Shown here piece after piece: positions 23,307 through 30,953 of a stretch of 43,768 nt of DNA. How positions within the stretch are numbered: position 1 is the first letter of the stretch; every line of letters starts with the position of its first letter. This stretch comes from Oscillospiraceae bacterium (GTDB lineage: Bacteria; Bacillota; Clostridia; Oscillospirales; Ruminococcaceae). Location: NCBI GenBank assembly GCA_004555865.1, contig SFJO01000019.1:1-43768 (forward strand), read 5' to 3'. The position numbers and the translations under genes are program-made. The notes beneath the pieces were generated by a model. That model did not search any database and was not told where the DNA came from. It worked only from the letters and a program-made list of their open reading frames with translations.

Positions 23307-24489
23307 CACTTAAAACGCAGGAGAAATGCGGGGCCTGCGTCCTGCTTGACCCTTTACTTGACCCCTTTGGGGCAAAACAGACGGAAAAGACCCGTTTCAT
23401 CTCCAGCTGCTTTTGATTCAGGCTGGTGTGAACGTACCGCTGCAAAGTGACAGCCGCACTGGAATGCCCCAGCAGCTCGCTGAGCGTCTTGATGTCACAG
23501 CCCGCCTGCAAGCACAGCGTGGCGAAGGTGTGCCGCAAGGCGTGCGGATGCACCGGCGGCACCTGCGCGCGGAGAAGATACCCGCGGATGCTTCGGCGGA
23601 AATTGCGCGGCTCAGCCGGTTTACAGTTGCTGCCGGTCAGCACCCAGGCGGTATCTGGCAGTGCTTTGCGAACCGTTCGAAGCAGGCTGCACAGCCGGGT
23701 GGGCAGCGGAAGCTGGCGAAAAGAGTTCTGCGTTTTCGGGGATTGGACGACCAACCTGGTGCCGCCGCCCGGCAGAACAATGCGCTGCACGGAGCGATGA
23801 ATCGTTAAAATTTTTCGCTCCAAGTCAAAATCGCCCCATTGCAGCCCACACACTTCCCCAATGCGCAGCCCCAGCTGCAGGCAGAGCAGCAGACCTGCTT
23901 TTCGGGCTGTTGGGGCCTGCCGTACATAGCGGTCGACCGCCTGCGCCTGGGCTGCGCTCAGCGGCTGCACGGGCGGCCGGGCACTGCGCGGCAAGTTCAC
24001 CTGAATGTCCATCGGCCGCATCAGCCGCAGATGGCTGCCGTATTTGCAAATACGGCGAACGAGTGCCAGACACTCCTTGGCAAGGGAGGTGCCCAGGGGG
24101 CGGTGACTGCCGTTTTCGCTGGAAAATATCCGAAGCAGCGCGGCTTCCAGAATGTGTTCCTCCAGAGAATGCAGCCGGAGTTCCTGCAATTGCGGCAGAA
24201 GATACCGCCGCAGCGTATACCCATAGTGGGCGGCGGTGCTTTTCTTTACGCTGCTGCCCAAAGAGTTCAGCCAATCCTGCGCCAACTGGCCAAAGGTCGG
24301 GTTTTCGGCCGAAAGGATGAGCTCTCCGCATTGTGCCCGGTACTGAACGAGCCTCTGCCGCACCTGCCCATAGGTCTTTCCGTATACATAGCCCAGTTTG
24401 GCTTTTCCGTCCGGGGTGCGTCCCTTTATGTAGCGCCCTTCCCAGCGGCCGTCTTTGCGCTTACGAATGTTTTCACCGTGTCTTGCCAT
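23302..24489 (-). CDS. Tyrosine recombinase (phage-integrase family)
   Basis: Site-specific recombinase, 395 residues. The N-terminal arm-binding domain is AP2-like (NIRKRKDGRWEGRYIKGRTP), followed by a SAM-like core-binding domain (about 64-155). The catalytic domain has all active residues: R209 (LGLRIGEVCGL), K252 (SPKTQNSFRQ), H316 and R319 (HPHALRHTFA), H342 (LLGHSS) and nucleophile Y352. ATG at 24489 has GGAG ten bases upstream; an upstream in-frame extension is not conserved. The stop lies in the left repeat. Size and arm-binding domain point to integrative-element ancestry, but the inverted repeats around it suggest it now works as an invertase. Confidence 0.92.
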   Translation of the reverse strand: MARHGENIRKRKDGRWEGRYIKGRTPDGKAKLGYVYGKTYGQVRQRLVQYRAQCGELILSAENPTFGQLAQDWLNSLGSSVKKSTAAHYGYTLRRYLLPQLQELRLHSLEEHILEAALLRIFSSENGSHRPLGTSLAKECLALVRRICKYGSHLRLMRPMDIQVNLPRSARPPVQPLSAAQAQAVDRYVRQAPTARKAGLLLCLQLGLRIGEVCGLQWGDFDLERKILTIHRSVQRIVLPGGGTRLVVQSPKTQNSFRQLPLPTRLCSLLRTVRKALPDTAWVLTGSNCKPAEPRNFRRSIRGYLLRAQVPPVHPHALRHTFATLCLQAGCDIKTLSELLGHSSAAVTLQRYVHTSLNQKQLEMKRVFSVCFAPKGSSKGSSRTQAPHFSCVLSD

Positions 24490-24685
24490 TGCTGTATGCT
24501 CCTTTTCTTCGTTATGCTGCTGTGCTTGACCATTTTTTTGACCACTTAACAACCCAGCGGATTCACCCGCCACAGCCTTTGCAGGGAATGTGAATTTTTG
24601 AACAGACAGAACTTGCCCGATTCAGCAGCAAAAAATCGGAGCACGTGCCGGAAAAGCCCAAAAAACGTAAGAGAATTGGTCGAAA

Positions 24686-24714
24686 ATTATCATTTTATGT
24701 TGCCATTTCTGGAA
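24686..24714 (-). promoter_or_regulatory. Likely promoter of the recombinase gene
   Basis: Minus strand TTCCAG (24714-24709), 17-bp spacer, GATAAT (24691-24686). It overlaps the divergent outward promoter, so the two may interfere. Confidence 0.6.
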
Positions 24715-24728
24715 GGAAACGGTATACT
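24700..24728 (+). promoter_or_regulatory. Outward promoter inside the invertible cassette
   Basis: TTGCCA (24700-24705), 17-bp spacer, TATACT (24723-24728). An imperfect dyad ACTGTAT/ATATAGT centred near 24734 overlaps the -10 and start and could be an operator. It reads rightward through the right inverted repeat. Confidence 0.82.
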
Positions 24729-24759
24729 GTATCGTATATAGTGATCGAACTCTGGGGAA

Positions 24760-24801
24760 ATTGACCCTCCATTTCAAAAATGGAAGGTGCTTTTCCGGTG
24801 G
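24760..24801 (+). repeat. Right inverted repeat of the invertible cassette
   Basis: Reverse complement of 23265-23306 with four mismatches, all in its outer 14 bases; the inner 28 (24760-24787) match exactly. Confidence 0.93.
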
Positions 24802-25084
24802 TCCCTTCCATCGCAAGTATTCTTACGCAAAATCCCCGGGCGCTTCCGTCTGCTTTTGCCGTGCTGTGTGCAAAGCCGCAAGGAGCGATTTTTGCGGTGA
24901 ATGAGGGCTTTGGGGTAGGTGAGGGTATTTTTACATTTTTTTGCAATCGGGGTTCAATTGTTAAATTGCATCCCTCTTTCCGACTTTTTTCGACACACTT
25001 CGATATTCTATAAAAAAGCCAGGTCTTGTGTTTACTTCCGCCCGGTTTTTCCGCAATCCGCATCAATTTTATCGCTGCATCAAA
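24802..25084. other. Gene-free stretch downstream of the outward promoter
   Basis: AT-richer intergenic DNA between the right repeat and a terminator. Frames on both strands (for example the plus-strand ATG at 24780) lack ribosome sites and conserved features. In the present orientation it would be the body of a roughly 400-base non-coding transcript. Confidence 0.5.
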
Positions 25085-25138
25085 GAAGAACGCACCGTCC
25101 CGAGGCGAAATCCTCTGGGCAGTGCGTTCTTCCTTTTT
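25085..25138 (+). terminator. Terminator facing the invertible promoter
   Basis: Perfect 11-base arms GAAGAACGCAC/GTGCGTTCTTC (25085-25095, 25122-25132) with an inner stem, then TTTTT (25134-25138). Confidence 0.92.
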
Positions 25139-25141
25139 GTT

Positions 25142-25366
25142 ATTCAAGTTTTTCTATCTAAGCAATCAAGCCGCCCAAACGGTCAAAACGGCGGTGCACT
25201 CGGGAGCACCGCCGCACGCAGCACCGTTCCCATCCAGAGCGCCGATGGCACCATCTATGTGCAGGGCACCAGCGACGTGACGGTCACCGTGAGCAGCTGC
25301 ACCACGCAGATCGACACCACCGGTGCTTCCACCGTGGACAGCTGGAACAGCTACGCCGCCGCCTGA
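25142..25366 (+). pseudogene. 3' fragment of a surface or secreted protein gene
   Basis: An open frame without a start codon ends STVPIQSADGTIYVQGTS, VTVTVSSCTTQIDTTGAS and VDSWNSYAAA. From about 25195 it has the GC content and codon pattern of the host's genes and a Thr/Ser/Val-rich, beta-strand-like composition typical of secreted proteins. A terminator sits immediately upstream, so no normal 5' part exists. It could be a decapitated gene or a silent cassette; the family is not recognised. Confidence 0.4.
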
Positions 25367-25467
25367 TCACGGCCTCGTTTCGCAGCCGCGTATCCGCCGC
25401 CGCGAAACGCATTCAGCGCTTTATTTAAGGCCGCAATTCAAAGCGGCCTCGATCTGAAACCTTTTAC

Positions 25468-25512
25468 AAAAAAGCACCTGCGCCGCCTACCCGGCAGCAC
25501 AGGTGCTTTTTT
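25468..25512. terminator. Bidirectional terminator
   Basis: AAAAAAGCACCTG (25468-25480) pairs with CAGGTGCTTTTTT (25500-25512), with an inner GC stem. It serves the yerC-like gene on the minus strand and whatever reads in from the left. Confidence 0.93.
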
Positions 25513-25575
25513 CGCTTTTCGAATTTACAAATCGCATTCGGCGGCTGGTCTCTCATCAACGCCGCTCACGGCTCT

Positions 25576-25890
25576 TCAGGCTTTTTTCTCGTTGGGTTCG
25601 GCCTGTTCCAGCCGTTCGATCACCGTCTGGTAACCGCCCTCACCGTACTGAATGCACCGGTTGATGCGGCTGATGGTGGCGGTGCTGATCTCCACCTCTT
25701 TCACGATCTGGTCGTAGGTGCTGCCCTGAAGCAGCAGCCGGGCCGCCTGAAAGCGCTGGCTCATGTCGCTCAGCTCCTTCATGGTGCACAGGTCCTCAAA
25801 AAAGGCATAGCACTCCTCCACCGACTGCAGAGACAAAACCGCCCGGAACAGTGCATCCGTTGCTTCACTTTTTCTGGATTTTTGGGCCAT
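25576..25890 (-). CDS. YerC/YecD family TrpR-related protein
   Basis: A 104-residue helix-turn-helix protein of the TrpR-like YerC/YecD family of Firmicutes, function unknown. The TrpR-type core reads CTMKELSDMSQRFQAARLLLQGSTYDQIVKEVEISTATISRINRC, with the recognition helix in ISTATISRINR. ATG at 25890 has GAGGA 11 bases upstream; the frame beyond it is not conserved. A TATAAT promoter lies about 85 bases upstream and a strong terminator follows. Confidence 0.88.
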   Translation of the reverse strand: MAQKSRKSEATDALFRAVLSLQSVEECYAFFEDLCTMKELSDMSQRFQAARLLLQGSTYDQIVKEVEISTATISRINRCIQYGEGGYQTVIERLEQAEPNEKKA

Positions 25891-25973
25891 GACAGCAATT
25901 TCCTCACATTTTGTGCCGAAACTTCCGGTTGCCGGGGTTTCAGCACTGTAACACTTTACCACTCTACAAGATA

Positions 25974-26002
25974 ATTATAGCAGTTTCCGGCAGATTTGTC
26001 TG
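25974..26002 (-). promoter_or_regulatory. Promoter of the yerC-like gene
   Basis: Minus strand CAGACA (26002-25997), 17-bp spacer, TATAAT (25979-25974). The leader holds a ten-base hairpin with one wobble (GTGCTGAAAC/GTTTCGGCAC). Confidence 0.65.
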
Positions 26003-26030
26003 CCCTTTTTGGCTTTTGAGCAAGAATTTT

Positions 26031-26744
26031 TCACTGTACCGCCCATCGGTCCCAAAGCAGAAGCACCAGCACCAACACGCTGCCGCCGTAGATCATCACC
26101 AGCCACAGCAGGTGTTTTGCCACCTGGGCGGGTTCCATCCGGCGGAACTGCCGCCAGGTATCTGGCAGCGGAATGCGCGGGCTGTGGGCCGGGCTGGTCA
26201 GCCACAGGTCCGTCACCGCCCATTGGCTTCCGTAGGCGTCCCGGCACACCGTCACCATTGGGCTGGCCAGCATCCTGTGCAGCGGCTCCAGGTAAGGTTC
26301 ACTCTCAATCACCGTCTGGTTTTCCAGCCGGATCACCAGAATGTACTCGTACCCTTCCCGCCAGACATCCAGCACCTGCCGGGCCGAAACGCCGCTGTTC
26401 GGGTTGTGCCGCGAGCCGCCAAAGCGAATGTTCTCGCCTTCCTCCAGCTCCCGCGTGTAATGGGGCCGCTGGCGCACATCCACCACCCGCCCCGAAAACG
26501 CCTGCCCATTCTGAAGGATCTCCCGGTAGGCATCCCGCTGCCGTTTGCATTCCAGCAGCTCGTTTATCGGGCGAATGCACAGCAGCCCCGTCATTACAAG
26601 GGCAAACAAGGTGCCCGCGATCGCCCCTTGACGCAGCATAAGAAGCAGGAACAGATACAGCATCAGCAGCATACTGACGGTTACATTGCTCACATGATAA
26701 TGCAGCCGCAGCGGCCAGGCGGCTGGGTCATTTCGGCGCTTCAT
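26031..26744 (-). CDS. Hypothetical membrane protein
   Basis: A 237-residue protein not assigned to a family. Two adjacent N-terminal membrane helices (about 19-36 and 40-58), a soluble middle part (about 65-205) with ILQNGQAFSGRVVDVRQRPHYTR and YEYILVIRLENQTVIES, and a C-terminal helix (about 212-231). The middle part has a small beta-barrel look (GRVVDV, YILVIRL). It overlaps the Nudix gene by four bases (ATGA), so both are in one operon with ugd upstream. Confidence 0.7.
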   Translation of the reverse strand: MKRRNDPAAWPLRLHYHVSNVTVSMLLMLYLFLLLMLRQGAIAGTLFALVMTGLLCIRPINELLECKRQRDAYREILQNGQAFSGRVVDVRQRPHYTRELEEGENIRFGGSRHNPNSGVSARQVLDVWREGYEYILVIRLENQTVIESEPYLEPLHRMLASPMVTVCRDAYGSQWAVTDLWLTSPAHSPRIPLPDTWRQFRRMEPAQVAKHLLWLVMIYGGSVLVLVLLLWDRWAVQ

Positions 26745-27214
26745 CGGGGCAGCTCCTTCCCGTCCAGAACGGCCCGAATCAGATGGTCGCCCTCATACAC
26801 CAGTTTCAACGAAAAGAAGGGATGCGCCTCTTCCAGCAGCCGCAGAAAGATCCGGTCTCCCTCCCAGAGGGGCAGGGCGGGCACCTTCTCTTTTTTCACC
26901 CAGGCCAGGTCACCCTCCGGGCAGTTTTCCGCAAGGGTTCCCTCCCAGCCGTCGGCGGTGTACAGGTGCATATACTCCGTGGGCCAACGGTCCGAAACGA
27001 AGGTCACGATTCCCCGGCAGGCCCAGCGGGTCAGCCGCAGGCCGGTTTCTTCCCGTACCTCCCGGCACAGGCATTCATCCGGGCTTTCCCCTTCCTCAAA
27101 TTTTCCGCCCACGCCGATCCATTTCCCGGCGTTTTCATCCTGCTGTTTTTTCACCCGGTGCAGCATCAGCCAACCGCCGTCCTGTTCCAGATAGCAAAGG
27201 GTGGTGTTTTTCAT
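26741..27214 (-). CDS. Nudix hydrolase (MutT-like)
   Basis: A 157-residue Nudix pyrophosphohydrolase, probably cleaving 8-oxo-dGTP or a related nucleotide. The Nudix box is complete: GGKFEEGESPDECLCREVREETGL (about 36-58), fitting GX5EX7REUXEEXGU. TRWACRGIVTFV after it is typical of the 8-oxo-dGTP diphosphatase group. ATG at 27214 has a GAGG 11 bases upstream. It lies 26 bases after the ugd stop and overlaps the membrane-protein gene. Confidence 0.9.
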   Translation of the reverse strand: MKNTTLCYLEQDGGWLMLHRVKKQQDENAGKWIGVGGKFEEGESPDECLCREVREETGLRLTRWACRGIVTFVSDRWPTEYMHLYTADGWEGTLAENCPEGDLAWVKKEKVPALPLWEGDRIFLRLLEEAHPFFSLKLVYEGDHLIRAVLDGKELPR

Positions 27215-27240
27215 GGTCGTTTTTGCCTCGATGCGTTTTC

Positions 27241-28434
27241 TCAATCCCGGAAATAGAGATCCCGGGTGTACACCTTGTCCATCACGTCGGCCAGGTCGCT
27301 GCTGTAACGGTTGGCTACGATCACCTGGCTCTGCGCCTTGAAGGCCGTCAGGTCGTTCACCACCCGGCAGCCCGCAAAACTCTCGGCGGTCAGGGTCGGC
27401 TCATACACCAGCAGCGTCGCGCCGCCGGCCCGCAGCCGCTCCATCACGCCCTGAATGCTGGACTGGCGGAAGTTGTCACTGCCGGCCTTCATGGTCAGCC
27501 GGTACACGCCCACCACGCTGCCGGCCCCGCCCGCCTTTTCCAGAATGCGCCGGGCAATGAAATCCTTGCGGGTGTCGTTGGCGTTCACGATGGCCTGCAT
27601 CAGATTCTGCGGCACATCCTGATAATTGGCCAGCAGCTGCTTGGTATCCTTGGGCAGGCAGTAGCCGCCGTAGCCGAAGCTGGGGTTGTTGTAGTAATTG
27701 CCGATGCGGGGGTCCAGCCCCACGCCCTCAATGATCTGCCGGGTGTTCAGGCCGCGCATTTCCGCATAGGTATCCAGCTCGTTGAAATAGCTCACCCGCA
27801 GCGCAAGATAGGTGTTGGCAAACAGCTTCACCGCCTCGGCCTCCGTTAGGTCGGTGAACAGGGTGGGAACGTCCTTCTTCAAAGCCCCCTGCTGAAGCAG
27901 GCCGGCAAAGGTGTGTGCTTTTTCGCACAGGTCCGCATCCTCCTGCGGGGCGCCCACAATGATGCGGCTGGGGTACAGATTGTCATACAGGGCCTTGCCC
28001 TCCCGCAGAAACTCCGGGCTGAACAGCAGCCTGCGGCAATTCAGGCGCTGAGCGGCCGCGCGGGTGTATCCCACCGGCACGGTGGATTTGATCACAATGG
28101 CCGCCTCGGGCGCGCACTCCATCGCCAGGCGGATCACCGTCTCCACACTGGAGGTATCAAAGTAATTCTTTTCCGGGTCATAGTTCGTCGGGGTGGCCAC
28201 AATGATAAAATCCGCTCCGCTGTAAGCGGCCTTTGCATCCAGCGTCGCCGTCAGATTCAGCTTGTGGTTGGCCAGGTAGTCCTCGATCTCCGGGTCCGCA
28301 ATGGGGCTTTGGCGGCGGTTGATCATCTCCACCTTCTCCGGCAGAATGTCCACTGCCCACACCTCATGATTCTGGGCCAGAAGGATGCTGTTGGCCATGC
28401 CCACATATCCGGTGCCCGCTACGGCAATTTTCAT
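27241..28434 (-). CDS. ugd: UDP-glucose 6-dehydrogenase
   Basis: Oxidises UDP-glucose to UDP-glucuronate with NAD, a precursor for capsule or other surface glycans. The 397-residue protein has the N-terminal GTGYVG (7-12), IIVATPTN (78-84), STVPVGYT, FSPEFLREG (138-146) and catalytic C259 in GYGGYCLPKDTKQL. Length fits the short UGD class found in streptococcal capsule clusters. ATG at 28434 has AGGA nine bases upstream. Own promoter; probably the first of a three-gene operon. It could supply the cell-wall polymer pathway hinted at by the CpsB/LCP genes. Confidence 0.94.
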   Translation of the reverse strand: MKIAVAGTGYVGMANSILLAQNHEVWAVDILPEKVEMINRRQSPIADPEIEDYLANHKLNLTATLDAKAAYSGADFIIVATPTNYDPEKNYFDTSSVETVIRLAMECAPEAAIVIKSTVPVGYTRAAAQRLNCRRLLFSPEFLREGKALYDNLYPSRIIVGAPQEDADLCEKAHTFAGLLQQGALKKDVPTLFTDLTEAEAVKLFANTYLALRVSYFNELDTYAEMRGLNTRQIIEGVGLDPRIGNYYNNPSFGYGGYCLPKDTKQLLANYQDVPQNLMQAIVNANDTRKDFIARRILEKAGGAGSVVGVYRLTMKAGSDNFRQSSIQGVMERLRAGGATLLVYEPTLTAESFAGCRVVNDLTAFKAQSQVIVANRYSSDLADVMDKVYTRDLYFRD

Positions 28435-28464
28435 GCGCAAGTTCCTCGCTTTCTTCATGCATTC

Positions 28465-28493
28465 ATGATAGCCCGCCGGGGCCAAAAGGTCAA
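28465..28493 (-). promoter_or_regulatory. Promoter of ugd
   Basis: Minus strand TTGACC (28493-28488), 17-bp spacer, TATCAT (28470-28465). Confidence 0.78.
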
Positions 28494-28535
28494 GGCCGCC
28501 GGGCGTTTCTGCCGATTTTTGACGGGCCGGCCCGG

Positions 28536-28564
28536 TTGTGATTTATACAGAAATCTGTTACAAT
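28536..28564 (+). promoter_or_regulatory. Promoter of mnmA
   Basis: TTGTGA (28536-28541), 17-bp spacer, TACAAT (28559-28564). The spacer contains the dyad ACAGA-AA-TCTGT. Confidence 0.75.
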
Positions 28565-28644
28565 GTAATTTAGTAGGTTGAACGTTTCCGGGTTTTTGCC
28601 CCGGCCGCGTTTTTGCCTGCCGTTTCAGCGTTTTTTGAAAGGAC

Positions 28645-29754
28645 GTGAACACCATCGCAACCAAAGCAAAAGCCCTCATCGCCATGAGCGGCGGCGTGGA
28701 CAGTTCGGTAGCCGCCTGCCTGATGCAGCGTCGGGGGTACGACTGCATGGGGGCCACCATGCGCCTGTACCGCAATGAGGACATCGGCCTGGGGCAGTTT
28801 CACACCTGCTGCTCCCAGAAGGACATCGACGATGCGGCCGCTGTGGCCTTTGAGCTGGATATTCCCTATGAGGTTCTGGATTTCACCATGGACTTCCGGG
28901 AAGCCATCATCCAAAAATTCGTGCACACCTACGAGGCGGGCGGCACCCCCAACCCCTGCATTGACTGCAACCGGGTCATGAAGTTTGACAAGCTGTTGAA
29001 CTACGCCCTGGAGCACGGCTATGAATGGGTAGTTACCGGCCACTACGCCCGCATTGAACCGGGTGAAAATGGCCGCTGGCTTTTGAAAAAAGCCCTGGAC
29101 CCGGCCAAGGACCAAAGTTATGTGCTCTACAACCTGACGCAGCACCAGCTGGCGCACGTGCTGTTTCCGCTGGGCGGTATGTCCAAGCCGGACGTGCGCA
29201 AGCTGGCCGAGAGTATGCACTTCGTCAACGCCCGCAAGCACGACAGCCAGGACATCTGCTTTGTGCCGGACGGCGATTATGTGAAGTTTATGGAGCAGTA
29301 CACCGGCAAACACTACCCCGCCGGGGATTTTCTGGACGAAACCGGCCGCGTGGTGGGGCAGCACCGGGGTGCTGTGCGCTATACGCTGGGCCAGCGCAAG
29401 GGGCTGGGCCTGGCCATGGGGCAGCCGGTGTATGTGTGCGGGAAGGACATGGCCCGCAATACCGTCACCGTAGGGCCGGAAAGCGCCCTGTATACCCGCT
29501 GCCTGATGGCGGACGAGATGAACTGGATCGCCTTTCCCGAGCTGACCGCGCCCCTTCGCGCCAAGGCCAAGACCCGCTACCGCCAGGTGGAGCAGCCCTG
29601 CACCGTATACCCCGCGCCGAACGGCCGGGTGCGGGTGGAATTCGACGAGCCGCAGCGCGCCGTGACCCCCGGCCAGTCGCTGGTGATCTACGACGGCGAT
29701 GTGGTGGTGGGCGGCGGCATCATTCTGGGGGCCGTGCCCGATTCTTCCACTTGA
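28645..29754 (+). CDS. mnmA: tRNA 2-thiouridylase MnmA
   Basis: Adds sulfur to U34 of Lys, Glu and Gln tRNAs using ATP. From GTG at 28645 it is 369 residues with the PP-loop AMSGGVDSSVAA (13-24), catalytic C105 in NPCIDCNR, persulfide-type C205 in SQDICFVPDG, and the C-terminal beta domain (VRVEFDEPQRAVTPGQ). The start is awkward: AAAGGA (28638-28643) is only one base from the GTG, while a codon ten bases away (28654) is ATC. The cysteine desulfurase next door supplies the sulfur. Confidence 0.93.
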   Translation: MNTIATKAKALIAMSGGVDSSVAACLMQRRGYDCMGATMRLYRNEDIGLGQFHTCCSQKDIDDAAAVAFELDIPYEVLDFTMDFREAIIQKFVHTYEAGGTPNPCIDCNRVMKFDKLLNYALEHGYEWVVTGHYARIEPGENGRWLLKKALDPAKDQSYVLYNLTQHQLAHVLFPLGGMSKPDVRKLAESMHFVNARKHDSQDICFVPDGDYVKFMEQYTGKHYPAGDFLDETGRVVGQHRGAVRYTLGQRKGLGLAMGQPVYVCGKDMARNTVTVGPESALYTRCLMADEMNWIAFPELTAPLRAKAKTRYRQVEQPCTVYPAPNGRVRVEFDEPQRAVTPGQSLVIYDGDVVVGGGIILGAVPDSST

Positions 29755-29762
29755 CCGTTCTT

Positions 29763-29790
29763 CCGCCGCTGAACCTGCAGCGGCGGTTTT
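29763..29790 (+). terminator. Terminator between mnmA and the desulfurase gene
   Basis: Perfect nine-base stem CCGCCGCTG/CAGCGGCGG, six-base loop, TTTT. The T tract is short, so partial read-through is likely. Confidence 0.75.
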
Positions 29791-29822
29791 GTTTGCCTTC
29801 TGCATCACACGAGGAAGTTTAC

Positions 29823-30953
29823 ATGATCTATCTCGATTATTCCGCCAACACCCCGGCGGACCCCGCGGTACTGGAACGCTTTGTGAACACGGAGCAGACC
29901 TTTCACGGGAACCCCAATTCCAATCATCCCGCCGGGCTGGCGGCCCGGGAGGAGCTGGCCCAGGTCACCGACCGCATCGCCGCCCGGCTGGGGGTGGCTC
30001 CGGCGGAGCTGATCTATACTTCCGGCGCCAGCGAGGCCAACAACACCGCCATCAAGGGCATTGCCCGGGCCAGCCGCCATGTGGGCAAGCACATCATTTC
30101 CACTCCGCTGGAGCACGCCTCGGTGAGCGGCTGCCTCACCGCCCTGCAGGAACAGGGCTACGAGATCGACCTGCTGGACGTAAAGCGGGACGGAACCATT
30201 GACCTGGAGCAGCTGCGCGAACTGCTGCGCAAGGACACCGTTCTGGTGGCCCTCACTGCCGTGGACAGCGAGCTTGGCACCGTGCAGCCGGTAGCCCAAG
30301 CGGCCGAACTGCTGGCCGATTGGCCCGACTGCCGCCTCCACGTGGACGCCACCCAGGCGCTGGGCAAAACAGCCCTGCACTTTGACGGGGTGGACACCAT
30401 GAGCCTTGCCCTGCACAAAATCTACGGCTTAAACGGCAGCGGCATTCTCTTCAAGCGGCGCAGCACCCCCATGGAGCCGCTCATTCACGGCGGCGTGAGC
30501 AATTCCATCTACCGCAGCGGCACCCCCACGCTGGGCCTTGCCGCCGCAGCGGAGGCCGCCATTGCCCCGGCGCTGAACCAGCAGCCGGAGCGGACGGAAA
30601 TCATTGCCCGGCACAACGCCCGCCTTCGCCAGGCGCTGGCCGTCTACCCGAAGGTGCGCATCAACAGCCCGGAAAACGCCGTGCCGCACATTCTGAACCT
30701 GAGCGTACAGGGGGTGCGCGGCGAGACCTTCCAGCAGGCACTGGCCGCCGAAGGGGTCTGTGTATCGGTCAAGTCCGCCTGTTCGGCCGCCGGTATGCCT
30801 TCCCGGGCGGTGCTGGCCGTGAGCGGTGACCGGCGCAACGCCCTTTCCTCCTGGCGCATCAGCCTGAGCCACCTGACTACCGACGAGGAGCTGAGTGCAT
30901 TTCTCGCCATTTTTGACCGCTGTTATCACCAGCTGACCGAGGGAAAAGCATGA
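29823..30953 (+). CDS. Cysteine desulfurase (NifS/IscS-like)
   Basis: PLP enzyme moving sulfur from cysteine to an enzyme persulfide, 376 residues. PLP lysine K199 in ALHKIYG, aspartate in HVDATQALG, persulfide cysteine C320 in VKSACSAAGM; the N-terminus MIYLDYSANTP is typical. GAGGAAG (29811-29817) precedes the ATG. Between two tRNA-thiolation genes and overlapping the second by four bases, it most likely feeds tRNA thiolation. It has no iscU partner here. Confidence 0.92.
   Translation: MIYLDYSANTPADPAVLERFVNTEQTFHGNPNSNHPAGLAAREELAQVTDRIAARLGVAPAELIYTSGASEANNTAIKGIARASRHVGKHIISTPLEHASVSGCLTALQEQGYEIDLLDVKRDGTIDLEQLRELLRKDTVLVALTAVDSELGTVQPVAQAAELLADWPDCRLHVDATQALGKTALHFDGVDTMSLALHKIYGLNGSGILFKRRSTPMEPLIHGGVSNSIYRSGTPTLGLAAAAEAAIAPALNQQPERTEIIARHNARLRQALAVYPKVRINSPENAVPHILNLSVQGVRGETFQQALAAEGVCVSVKSACSAAGMPSRAVLAVSGDRRNALSSWRISLSHLTTDEELSAFLAIFDRCYHQLTEGKA

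Larger units (their letters stand above)
23265..24801. mobile_element. Predicted invertible promoter cassette with its own recombinase
   Basis: A 1.54-kb segment bounded by 42-bp inverted repeats. It contains a complete tyrosine recombinase gene and, beside the right repeat, an outward promoter (24700-24728). Inverted rather than direct repeats predict inversion, not excision. As shown, the promoter fires right toward a terminator at 25085-25138. Flipped, its start would lie about 94 bases before the AP2-gene ATG. Inversion itself is inferred, not observed. Confidence 0.7.

Noticed and set aside
23265..24801. Repeats as attL/attR of an integrated element
   Set aside because: Integration by a tyrosine recombinase leaves direct repeats; these are inverted, which predicts inversion.
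24695..25147. A 150-residue minus-strand frame over the right repeat
   Set aside because: It crosses a terminator, a promoter and the repeat, lacks a ribosome site, and its composition is not protein-like.
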